A stretch of 64,000 nt of DNA from positions 1 through 64,000 of the IMG/VR virus record IMGVR_UViG_3300042558_000825; one strand, 5' to 3'. This DNA comes from a virus. Both the position numbers and the translations under genes were made by a program. The notes under the pieces were generated by a model. The model was given only the letters and a program-made list of their open reading frames with translations, did no database searches and was not told the origin of the DNA. This document shows, piece after piece, positions 14,758-21,376 of the stretch (position 1 is the first letter of the stretch; the number at the start of each line of letters is the position of its first letter).

Positions 14758-16021
14758 CCGGTGCTACCTCTTTGTCACAGACAAATGCTGTTACTGCTAC
14801 GTTACCGTGTACATGACTTGCTGTGCGAATCATATCCATTAATGGGTCAACTGCAATCAACAACACTAACACAGCTTCACTTGGAAGTTTTAACAAGTCA
14901 CAAACAACTGCTACTGTAGCAACTGTTAAGATACCTGTTGTGCCTGCACTTGCTAGTCCTGCTAAGATACTACCAAATAACACTACAGCTAATCCAGTTA
15001 AACCTAACGGTGCATCGTAGATGTTAGCAATGAATACTGTAGCAATAGCATAGTAAACAATACTGCCAATACGATTAACAGTGAAACTTAGTGGAACAGT
15101 TAATTCAACTCCGCCTTTATCAAAGTGTAGTCTGTGTAATGATTCTTGTGCGTATGGTATACATGCTAATGAACTGCGTGAGCTAACAGCTACAATCAAT
15201 GTTTCTTTAGTTTCACGGATAACAGTCATTAAACTTAATCCACTACGCATCCAAATTACAACAGTACCTGCAATAACTACTAATAGTCCACCAATAAATT
15301 GTTGCATTACAAAGTCAAACATAGTTAAGAATATACCTACACCCACTTTACCAACTTGTGCTGATATCATTGCTAACAATGCAATTGGTAAAAAGTAATT
15401 TAAGAACTTAAAGATGCTGATACTTGCTTGTTGAATGCTTTTAAGCACTTCTACAAGCATCTTTTGACCTTCTGTTTTAAGATGTCCAAGCGCAACACCA
15501 AATATTAAACAGAAGATAACAATCTTCAAGCTTTCACCATTGTTTAGTGTGTTGAAGATGTTTTCTGGAATAAACTTCTCTGCCATTTTACCTGCATTTA
15601 CTGAGGGTTCTACTGGCATTGGTTCTTTAAGAGTAATGTTTAAGTCTGTCCCACTGTCTTTGTCGTTTACTAGTACACCAAGTTGTGTTTTCTTCTCAGG
15701 TGTCATTTCTGTGCCAGTTATTAGAACAGTACCTACGCCAATAGTTGCGGCTAAGAACATACTACCAACAAAGCCTACAATGATTTTGCGAATCAATTGT
15801 TGACTACCTTCTTTCTGTAGTAAGCCAATGATACCAACTAAGATAGTTGCTAATAAGAATGGTAATACTACAACTTTAAGTAAGCTGATGTAGATGCCTC
15901 CTAAGCTTTCAAAGTTTAAGCTGAACTCAGGAGCATATACTCCACTAAGTATACCAACAATGATAGAACCAAGTATGGTCCACGGGCTTGTTAAAAACGT
16001 TTTTAAATGTGTGGTTGTCAT
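14744..16021 (-). CDS. Dicarboxylate/amino acid:cation symporter (DAACS)
   Basis: A 425-residue inner-membrane transporter of the SDF (GltP/DctA) family, which imports Glu, Asp or C4-dicarboxylates with Na+ or H+. Family hallmarks are in order: several N-terminal spans, a Ser-rich re-entrant loop (SSRSSLACIP, about 285-294), TVNRIGSIVYYAI, a second loop with AGLASAGTTGI, and the substrate-site helix DPLMDMIRTASHVHGN near the C-terminus. Length is normal. The classical NMDGT motif is altered to NRIGS, so substrate or ion coupling may differ. It follows the binding-protein gene by nine bases and overlaps the holin gene. Whether it is active cannot be seen. Confidence 0.9.
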   Translation of the reverse strand: MTTTHLKTFLTSPWTILGSIIVGILSGVYAPEFSLNFESLGGIYISLLKVVVLPFLLATILVGIIGLLQKEGSQQLIRKIIVGFVGSMFLAATIGVGTVLITGTEMTPEKKTQLGVLVNDKDSGTDLNITLKEPMPVEPSVNAGKMAEKFIPENIFNTLNNGESLKIVIFCLIFGVALGHLKTEGQKMLVEVLKSIQQASISIFKFLNYFLPIALLAMISAQVGKVGVGIFLTMFDFVMQQFIGGLLVVIAGTVVIWMRSGLSLMTVIRETKETLIVAVSSRSSLACIPYAQESLHRLHFDKGGVELTVPLSFTVNRIGSIVYYAIATVFIANIYDAPLGLTGLAVVLFGSILAGLASAGTTGILTVATVAVVCDLLKLPSEAVLVLLIAVDPLMDMIRTASHVHGNVAVTAFVCDKEVAPDGQT

Positions 16022-16030
16022 AGCAGGTCC

Positions 16031-16849
16031 TTATTTCTTTTCTGCTTTATATCTATCCATTAACTTTTTAGTGTCAATGTTACTGTATTCATTTTTGATA
16101 ACATAATCTACAATACTTAGTAACTGTGTAGATTTGTAATTTACTGCTACTGCAATGTTATCTACACTATCACTGATTGTAATTGACTTTGTAGTAATGG
16201 CTGCATCTGGCTTTTCAAAAGCAATTTTCTTAATTTCAAACTCATCTCTATAAGCGGCTGCAATATCACCACGTGTTACTTTATCAATGATTACTTCCCA
16301 TTTATCTTCTGGGAGAAACGTAGCTTTGGGGAAATTAGTACGTGCAAACGTGTCATAGCTTGAGTTACGAATAAAACTTATCTTACCATTAAAATCTCTA
16401 ATGACTTGATATACTTCACGTCCTTGGCTGTTTTGACTTAGCCATAAACGATTGAGAACCAGTGACTGTCTTAGTTTAACATATGGTGTGCTAAATTTAA
16501 CTACTTGTAGTCTAGGGGCTGTAACAGATAATTTACTTACAGCAACATCTGCTCTACCGTCTCGTACTTGTTCAACAACTTCAGCAAAACTTTCAGCATC
16601 TCGTCTAAACTGTACCGGGACTCCAAGCATTACGCCTATTCTTCGTGCAATTTCAACGTCAAGACCTTTGATATCATCCCCTTCACCACTGAAGAAGGGA
16701 GGGTTATCTTTTTTGGTCATTGCCACAATAAGAACGTTTGCTTTCTTAATTGCGGCAATATCAGGGGGTAGTGGTACCGTAGAAGTTGGTAATTGTGCGT
16801 GGACAACTGAACTAATCAGTACGAATAATAATAGTAGTAGTTTTTTCAT
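16031..16849 (-). CDS. Periplasmic amino-acid-binding protein (SBP family 3)
   Basis: A 272-residue protein with a signal peptide (about 1-18, ending VHA before Q) and the solute-binding family 3 fold: KGLDVEIARRIGVMLGVPVQF, a DGRADVAVSKLSVTAPR segment, then SFIRNSSYDTFARTNFP. Members bind polar amino acids in the periplasm for ABC importers. No ABC permease or ATPase lies nearby; instead a DAACS symporter follows nine bases later. An exact T4-late TATAAATA sits seven bases before the ATG and no ribosome binding site is visible, so its late mRNA may be leaderless. It heads the symporter-holin-racemase operon. Confidence 0.87.
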   Translation of the reverse strand: MKKLLLLLFVLISSVVHAQLPTSTVPLPPDIAAIKKANVLIVAMTKKDNPPFFSGEGDDIKGLDVEIARRIGVMLGVPVQFRRDAESFAEVVEQVRDGRADVAVSKLSVTAPRLQVVKFSTPYVKLRQSLVLNRLWLSQNSQGREVYQVIRDFNGKISFIRNSSYDTFARTNFPKATFLPEDKWEVIIDKVTRGDIAAAYRDEFEIKKIAFEKPDAAITTKSITISDSVDNIAVAVNYKSTQLLSIVDYVIKNEYSNIDTKKLMDRYKAEKK

Positions 16850-16856
16850 AGTACTG

Positions 16857-16864
16857 TATTTATA
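16857..16864 (-). promoter_or_regulatory. T4-type late promoter, exact consensus (amino-acid/lysis operon)
   Basis: TATAAATA on the minus strand with only seven bases to the ATG of the binding-protein gene. It would drive binding protein, symporter, holin, mini-peptide and racemase together late in infection. Confidence 0.72.
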
Positions 16865-16891
16865 CTAGGAAAACCCTAACTTACCATAAAA

Positions 16892-17512
16892 TTACTTATT
16901 TGCCAATGGATTATCCATAGCTTTTTGTATTTTGCTATCAACTTCTCTCTTTAATGTCTCTACTTCACGGTTTATTTCTCTACGAGCGGCAGTAAATTCA
17001 CTATTAATTTCTTTACGGGTTGATTCCATATCTTTACGAATTGCAGCCGCTTCGGTTCTGGCCCTTTCTAGGTCTTCTCGCACAGCCTTACGCATATCAC
17101 GCATTTCTAACTCGGTTTCACGTTGGGCTGTCTTAACACTACGTTCCACTTGTTCAGTCACAGATTCATTACGGCGGATATCATTCTTCAAATCAGTTTT
17201 GATATCACGTGTATAATCAGCACCTTTTTGACTATTCTCCTCAATGACCGCTAAACGTTTATCAAATCCAGATAAGTCTGGTGCACTATATTCAGCAATT
17301 TTTTTCTTCATACCCACGTAGTCTTTATAGACTTCAAAGGTTCCGTAAAGCCCACCTAATATAGATGATACAATTGTGGCTGCAACCATTAGTTTAGCTG
17401 GGGTAAATTCATATCCACCAATACTAATAACTGTATCTTTGCTAGCATACTTTTTAGCGGCTGCCTCAAGTTCATCAACCTTAGCATTTACGTTTTTAAT
17501 TTCTTCTGTCAT
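16892..17512 (-). CDS. Membrane-anchored coiled-coil protein (206 aa)
   Basis: A 206-residue protein with an N-terminal short helix, one likely membrane span at about 40-60 (KLMVAATIVSSILGGLYGTF) and then roughly 120 residues of highly charged coiled coil rich in R, E, K and A (about 75-200). There is no signal peptide. The architecture resembles inner-membrane spanin-like or phage membrane-scaffold proteins, and it lies just upstream of the holin operon, but no family is certain. Ribosome binding site AGGAGA is good. Possible role in lysis or superinfection; inference only. Confidence 0.68.
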   Translation of the reverse strand: MTEEIKNVNAKVDELEAAAKKYASKDTVISIGGYEFTPAKLMVAATIVSSILGGLYGTFEVYKDYVGMKKKIAEYSAPDLSGFDKRLAVIEENSQKGADYTRDIKTDLKNDIRRNESVTEQVERSVKTAQRETELEMRDMRKAVREDLERARTEAAAIRKDMESTRKEINSEFTAARREINREVETLKREVDSKIQKAMDNPLANK

Positions 17513-17533
17513 TGTTTTCTCCTAATTTATTTG

Positions 17534-17623
17534 TTATCTTAATATTAGATATTGCACTATTACAATGAATGCTATAACTATTACCACACCACATACTATA
17601 TCATAAATGAGTTGTCCATTCAT
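17534..17623 (-). CDS. Small single-span membrane peptide (29 aa)
   Basis: A 29-codon frame starting two bases after the stop of the 606-residue gene, with TTAGGA as ribosome binding site inside that gene's end. Residues about 9-28 are strongly hydrophobic (GVVIVIAFIVIVQYLI), forming one span, with Arg as the last residue. It lies between two membrane- or envelope-related genes. Probably translated; function unknown. Confidence 0.55.
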   Translation of the reverse strand: MNGQLIYDIVCGVVIVIAFIVIVQYLILR

Positions 17624-17624
17624 A

Positions 17625-19445
17625 TCATTGTCCTAACTTATATTGTTGATTGACCATTTCTTGGTGTAATCTATCACTACCCAATCCTCTTAACAATCTT
17701 ACGTTATCAACATTGACTTGATTTTTGTATATCTCTTTTGGTGCATAGAATGCTACATCAGGCATCATTACTGAATATGCTTGATATCCTGCAGGTTGTA
17801 TTGCCATCTTATTAATATCAACAGCTCCAGCCAATTCATTTGGCAATACATTTTTTTTCACTGTTTCTGTCTTTTGTTCTTGTGAATTTGTATTTTGTAA
17901 TATAGTACGTTCTTCTATTGCATCGTTTAATACAGAACGTGTACCCATTTTGATACCTTCATTTTGTGGTAATTCTATTTCAATACTAACTGAGTTTGGT
18001 ACACGTGAAACAAGTAATTCAAATCGTGCAGAGTCACTAGTTGTATTCATATTTTGTAAACCTGATATGTTTTCTATAGAAGGTTGAACGTAGCTATTAT
18101 TAACCATAGCAAGTGATGATGCTGATGAACTAGTATCACTATTAATTGTTTGTTGCGTTGCTGGTTTTAATAATTCAATAGTAAATGCAGTAACTGTTGT
18201 TGAATTTGATTCTGTTGTTTGTGTTGTATTGTTAGATTTTAATACTTCAACCTTACCTACAGTAGTTTGTGTAGAACCACTGAGTGGACCACTAGAACTT
18301 TGTGCTTGCATTGAACTAGTTGTTGTAGCACTAGTTGTAGTAGTTGTAGTGCTTTGACTAACTGCTGAGGCAGCAACTGCTTCTGCTTGTTCTTGTGCTT
18401 GCATTGCATCTTTGGATGCAGCCGATTCTGCGGCTTGCACTACAGACTTTGCCTCGTTGCCAATTCTAGCCTGATTACTACTAATCATACTTAATACTGA
18501 TCCTAGACTAGGTCCAGCTTTGTTATCACTTGCTGTTTTAGTTTCACTAGGCTTAGATTGTTGACCTCCTCCTTGGGGTTGACTACCGGGTGGAGGTGGA
18601 CCATTTGGATTATTACCCGGTCCTGGGCCTGGTGGGGGTGGACTACCCGGTGGCGGTTCTGTTCCAGGAGGCGGGGGCGGTGCACCATCCGGCGGGGGTG
18701 GAGCATCTCCTGGAGGAACTATTACAGGATTTAGTTTTGCAAGCGCATCATTATATCCTCTACAGCTAGGTGAGTACAATGGATTGTTAGTACACGGATC
18801 AACACTATACTTCAAACTAAAATTAACCGCAGTTATTTCTGGTCCATATGGCCCTGTTAAGTTATTAGTATCTTTACCAATAAATCCGTATACAGCATTA
18901 CCGAGATCAGGCACACCATACGCACTTTTAAAATCTCTGCTAAGATTAAAGTTTCTCCAACCGTATGTATTGTATGTTAGATCCCAGTTATAACCTTCTA
19001 ACACTTTTGAGTTTGTATTGTTGTAGATATTTACATAGGCACTGAAAATGTCGGTCTGGCCATTGTCCCATCCATTACCGTTTTTCGCTTGAAATGTAAA
19101 GTTAAATCCGTTAACTTGTAGGCCTGTACCACTATTAGGCAATGCGTTTTTAATACTAACAATCTGGTATAAATCAGTTGCCTGATTAGAGAAGTTAATA
19201 ACATTGGAACCTGAGCCCCAAGCAGCAACTCTAGGTAATCCACCACAATAACCTTGCCCACCCGGCTCCCAGCAGGTAAGCTGTTGACCAATAGTACCAG
19301 CATTTTGCCAGGTAGAGGTTATACCAGTAGCCTGATTAGTAAAGTTAGTCAGGTTACCGGTAGTAGATATATCTTGACTATTAGAATAACTTGCGGACAA
19401 CAACGCCAAGGATAGCGCCAATGCCAATTTTCTTATAAGTATCAT
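17625..19445 (-). CDS. Exported beta-rich/proline-rich protein (606 aa)
   Basis: A signal peptide (about 1-23) leads into a beta-rich, Cys-containing domain of about 200 residues (TWQNAGTIGQQLTCWEPGGQGYCGG ...; four Cys), a Pro/Gly-rich linker at about 243-290, an Ala/Gln helical stretch (SVLSMISSNQARI ... AESAASKD), a Ser/Thr-rich low-complexity part and a C-terminal region beginning near SARFELLVSRVP. It begins inside the upstream Asn-rich gene (65-base overlap), so the two are coupled. It may be a periplasmic or virion-associated protein, conserved as a pair with its neighbour; I do not recognise a defined family. Confidence 0.75.
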   Translation of the reverse strand: MILIRKLALALSLALLSASYSNSQDISTTGNLTNFTNQATGITSTWQNAGTIGQQLTCWEPGGQGYCGGLPRVAAWGSGSNVINFSNQATDLYQIVSIKNALPNSGTGLQVNGFNFTFQAKNGNGWDNGQTDIFSAYVNIYNNTNSKVLEGYNWDLTYNTYGWRNFNLSRDFKSAYGVPDLGNAVYGFIGKDTNNLTGPYGPEITAVNFSLKYSVDPCTNNPLYSPSCRGYNDALAKLNPVIVPPGDAPPPPDGAPPPPPGTEPPPGSPPPPGPGPGNNPNGPPPPGSQPQGGGQQSKPSETKTASDNKAGPSLGSVLSMISSNQARIGNEAKSVVQAAESAASKDAMQAQEQAEAVAASAVSQSTTTTTTSATTTSSMQAQSSSGPLSGSTQTTVGKVEVLKSNNTTQTTESNSTTVTAFTIELLKPATQQTINSDTSSSASSLAMVNNSYVQPSIENISGLQNMNTTSDSARFELLVSRVPNSVSIEIELPQNEGIKMGTRSVLNDAIEERTILQNTNSQEQKTETVKKNVLPNELAGAVDINKMAIQPAGYQAYSVMMPDVAFYAPKEIYKNQVNVDNVRLLRGLGSDRLHQEMVNQQYKLGQ

Positions 19446-20661
19446 CTATCTTTACCTCATCTACTTTTGGTAGTTTTTCTGGGTTTGCTTCCCAAGATGC
19501 TTTAGCTTGTTCACCAATCTTACCGTCGTATGGACAAGGTGTTCCTGCTGCCAACATAGCTTCAAATACACGACGGTCTTGACACATCACAGCAACTGCG
19601 GCTACCTTCATACCCATGTCGTATAGAGTTTTAGACAACTTTAATCTTTCACAATTCATGTCACGTACTGTTCCACCTGAACTTACACCAAATACTTGTG
19701 TCTGTACACTACCAGAACTACCGGTGCTACATAAGTCAGCATTGCCACCACTTAACATAGAGGGTGCAACAGCAGTTGGTGGAGGTTGAATAACTCTTTG
19801 AGTTACTTCAGTTTTATTAATATTAGTATTAGTTACCTCACCGGCTTGAATATTTGTACTTACATTAGTGTTTTGATTAATATTGTTATTAACAGCAGTA
19901 CTAGCACTAGTTGAAGTATTGATATTACGGTTAGTCATATCACCGGTATTGACATTGTTGTTTGTAGCAGTACTACTATTAACATTATTATTGTTGTTGA
20001 CGGCAGTACTAGTATTAACATTATTGTTGTTATATGTCATTGTACCAGTATTTTCATTCTTGTTTACGTTAGTATTGACACTAGTACTAGTATTAACATT
20101 ATTATTGTTATACGTCATTGTACCGGAATTAACATTAAAGTTAGTATTTGTATTTGTACTTGTACTTGTACTAGCATTGTTATTGTTATATGTCATTGTA
20201 CCAGTATTAACATTGTTATTGTTATTTGTAGCGGTACTAGTGCTTGTGCTAGCATTGTTATTGTTATATGTCATTGTTCCGGAATTAACATTATTGTTAT
20301 TATATGTCATTGTTCCCGAATTGACATTATTATTGTTATTTGTAACAGTACCGCTTTGCACATTATTATTGGTGTTTACACTAGTACTATTGTTGTTATT
20401 AGTATTATTGCTAGTACTATTGACTGCACTAGTGCTATTACTATTACTGTTACTAGTTGTATTACTGTTTGAAGTAACCGTACTAGTACTATTACTTGTA
20501 CTGTTAGTGTCTACTAGACTTTTAGAATCATACGTTCCCTGATTAATTAGGGTACTTGTACCTGTAGTTGTGCCACCAGCTGAACTTGAAGTTGTGGTGG
20601 TTTGAGCTTGAATAGTGATTGCCATGCCCATGATGGCACATATAGCGAGAATCTTTTTCAT
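19381..20661 (-). CDS. Exported Asn/Thr-rich repeat protein (426 aa)
   Basis: A signal peptide (about 1-19, ending QA before Q) is followed by about 260 residues made almost only of N, T, S, V and G. These form repeats such as NNNNVNSGTMTYN spaced about 15-25 residues apart, a composition reminiscent of curli-type or other beta-solenoid/amyloid-like secreted proteins. The C-terminal 130 residues are ordinary and Cys-containing (ADLCSTG, DMNCERLKLSKTLYDMG, VMCQDRRVFEAM, GTPCPYDG) with a hydrophobic end (GIGAILGVVVRKLF). A late-type promoter and GAGGAC ribosome binding site precede it. Role unknown; possibly a surface or virion component. Confidence 0.78.
   Translation of the reverse strand: MKKILAICAIMGMAITIQAQTTTTSSSAGGTTTGTSTLINQGTYDSKSLVDTNSTSNSTSTVTSNSNTTSNSNSNSTSAVNSTSNNTNNNNSTSVNTNNNVQSGTVTNNNNNVNSGTMTYNNNNVNSGTMTYNNNNASTSTSTATNNNNNVNTGTMTYNNNNASTSTSTNTNTNFNVNSGTMTYNNNNVNTSTSVNTNVNKNENTGTMTYNNNNVNTSTAVNNNNNVNSSTATNNNVNTGDMTNRNINTSTSASTAVNNNINQNTNVSTNIQAGEVTNTNINKTEVTQRVIQPPPTAVAPSMLSGGNADLCSTGSSGSVQTQVFGVSSGGTVRDMNCERLKLSKTLYDMGMKVAAVAVMCQDRRVFEAMLAAGTPCPYDGKIGEQAKASWEANPEKLPKVDEVKIDDTYKKIGIGAILGVVVRKLF
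19840..20480 (-). repeat. Coding low-complexity repeats of the Asn/Thr-rich protein
   Basis: Minus-strand units reading roughly ACAATGACATATAACAA recur at least six times (for example near 20035, 20113, 20192, 20265 and 20305), with AAT/ACT-rich spacers. They are in-frame coding repeats prone to length change by slippage or recombination. Confidence 0.75.
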
Positions 20662-20686
20662 TTTTATTATTGTCCTCTAGAATTAA

Positions 20687-20694
20687 TATTTAGT
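20687..20694 (-). promoter_or_regulatory. T4-type late promoter (variant)
   Basis: ACTAAATA on the minus strand, 25 bases before the Asn/Thr-rich gene, with GAGGAC between. Confidence 0.55.
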
Positions 20695-20724
20695 TAGATT
20701 TTAGTTGAGAAATATCAAGCTTTA

Positions 20725-21060
20725 TTAAATTTTGATGAGTATGTCAGAGTTTGGAGTTAATGATGGCACGCCAGGCCAAACTGTTTTTAACTGAAATTTT
20801 AGAGTACTGTCACTTATTCTTCTCAGTCCTAAGGCAGTTTCGCTTGACCAATCGTAAACCCAAAACCTTTGTCCAGATGGGATTTTTTGAAGTTTGCGTA
20901 ATACTTTAGGTAATTGTTTTTTTATAATATAATCTACAGCGTGGGGAGATACCCCACGATCTTTGGCACGATCTATTGCATGTTGGTCTACTATGATTTC
21001 TAAATCATTAGTAATTATAGTACCCATAGCCGCTTCTGTTATAACTTCATTAATACGCAT
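20725..21060 (-). CDS. Unknown phage protein (111 aa)
   Basis: A 111-residue protein starting MRINEVITEA. The middle (VDQHAIDRAKDRGVSPHAVDYIIKK) has a His-x6-Arg pattern and the C-terminal beta-rich part resembles small RelE/DUF4258-like folds, so a nuclease-like fold is possible but unproven. It follows the tmRNA terminator. A CATAAATA late-like box lies only four bases before the ATG and there is no ribosome binding site, another candidate leaderless gene. Confidence 0.65.
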   Translation of the reverse strand: MRINEVITEAAMGTIITNDLEIIVDQHAIDRAKDRGVSPHAVDYIIKKQLPKVLRKLQKIPSGQRFWVYDWSSETALGLRRISDSTLKFQLKTVWPGVPSLTPNSDILIKI

Positions 21061-21064
21061 ATAC

Positions 21065-21072
21065 TATTTATG
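21065..21072 (-). promoter_or_regulatory. Possible late promoter abutting a start codon
   Basis: CATAAATA on the minus strand, four bases before the ATG of the 111-residue gene. One mismatch to TATAAATA. Confidence 0.45.
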
Positions 21073-21080
21073 CAAAAAGG

Positions 21081-21100
21081 AAAGGCTCCTGAGAGCCTTT
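21081..21100 (-). terminator. Terminator after the tmRNA gene
   Basis: Minus-strand hairpin AAAGGCTC/GAGCCTTT with a four-base loop followed by CCTTTTT, directly after the tmRNA. Confidence 0.85.
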
Positions 21101-21350
21101 ACTGAGTTTCTGTTACGAGGTATGTCTTACCCTAGGTAGCCTTTATCAAGCTGCCAATGCGAACTGTGAGTCGTTTGCGTTTACTTTTTTTGCTTCTACG
21201 ACCGGGAAACCCCTGTCCTACGGCTTCTGCTTTGCCGAGCTGTCCACTATGTTACTCTTTGCCCAATCGATCCTGTGTCATCCCCACCTAAATATACATT
21301 ATACACTTAGGTGGAGATGGCCGGCACTGCCCCGGCGTCTTGAACTTATT
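21101..21350 (-). ncRNA. ssrA: Circularly permuted (two-piece) tmRNA
   Basis: Read on the minus strand, the acceptor piece comes first and the coding piece second. The 5' end of the coding piece, GGGGATGACACAGGATCGA (from 21285), matches the conserved tmRNA start, and its first seven bases pair with CATCTCC (21313-21319) of the acceptor piece, including a G3-U70 pair, the alanine identity element. Between the halves lie 26 bases (21286-21311) that continue the stem as a hairpin to be removed. The tag frame GCA...TGA encodes ANDSQFALAA. CCA is not encoded (ACCT follows). The T-arm GCCGG/CCGGC has a GGCAGTG loop in place of the usual TTC-type loop. It rescues stalled ribosomes. Outer ends are approximate. 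Confidence 0.92.
21146..21178 (-). other. tmRNA tag-peptide reading frame
   Basis: Resume codon GCA at 21176-21178 through the TGA stop at 21146-21148 encodes ANDSQFALAA, a typical proteolysis tag ending in ALAA. The tag resembles proteobacterial ones more than cyanobacterial ones. Confidence 0.9.
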
Positions 21351-21376
21351 TTACATCGTTTCATACAGCAATAACT

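Noticed and set aside
13416-16849. Idea that the metabolic genes mean a bacterial chromosome or prophage junction
   Set aside because: Genes overlap a T4-like holin, share the phage late promoter and strand, have the same AT-rich style, and no integrase or att-like repeats are near.
19883-20542. Plus-strand 219-residue Leu/Val-rich frame that looks like a membrane protein
   Set aside because: It is the antisense of the Asn/Thr-rich repeat gene; AAT/AAC and ACT codons read backwards give Leu, Val and Ile. No ribosome binding site, no promoter.
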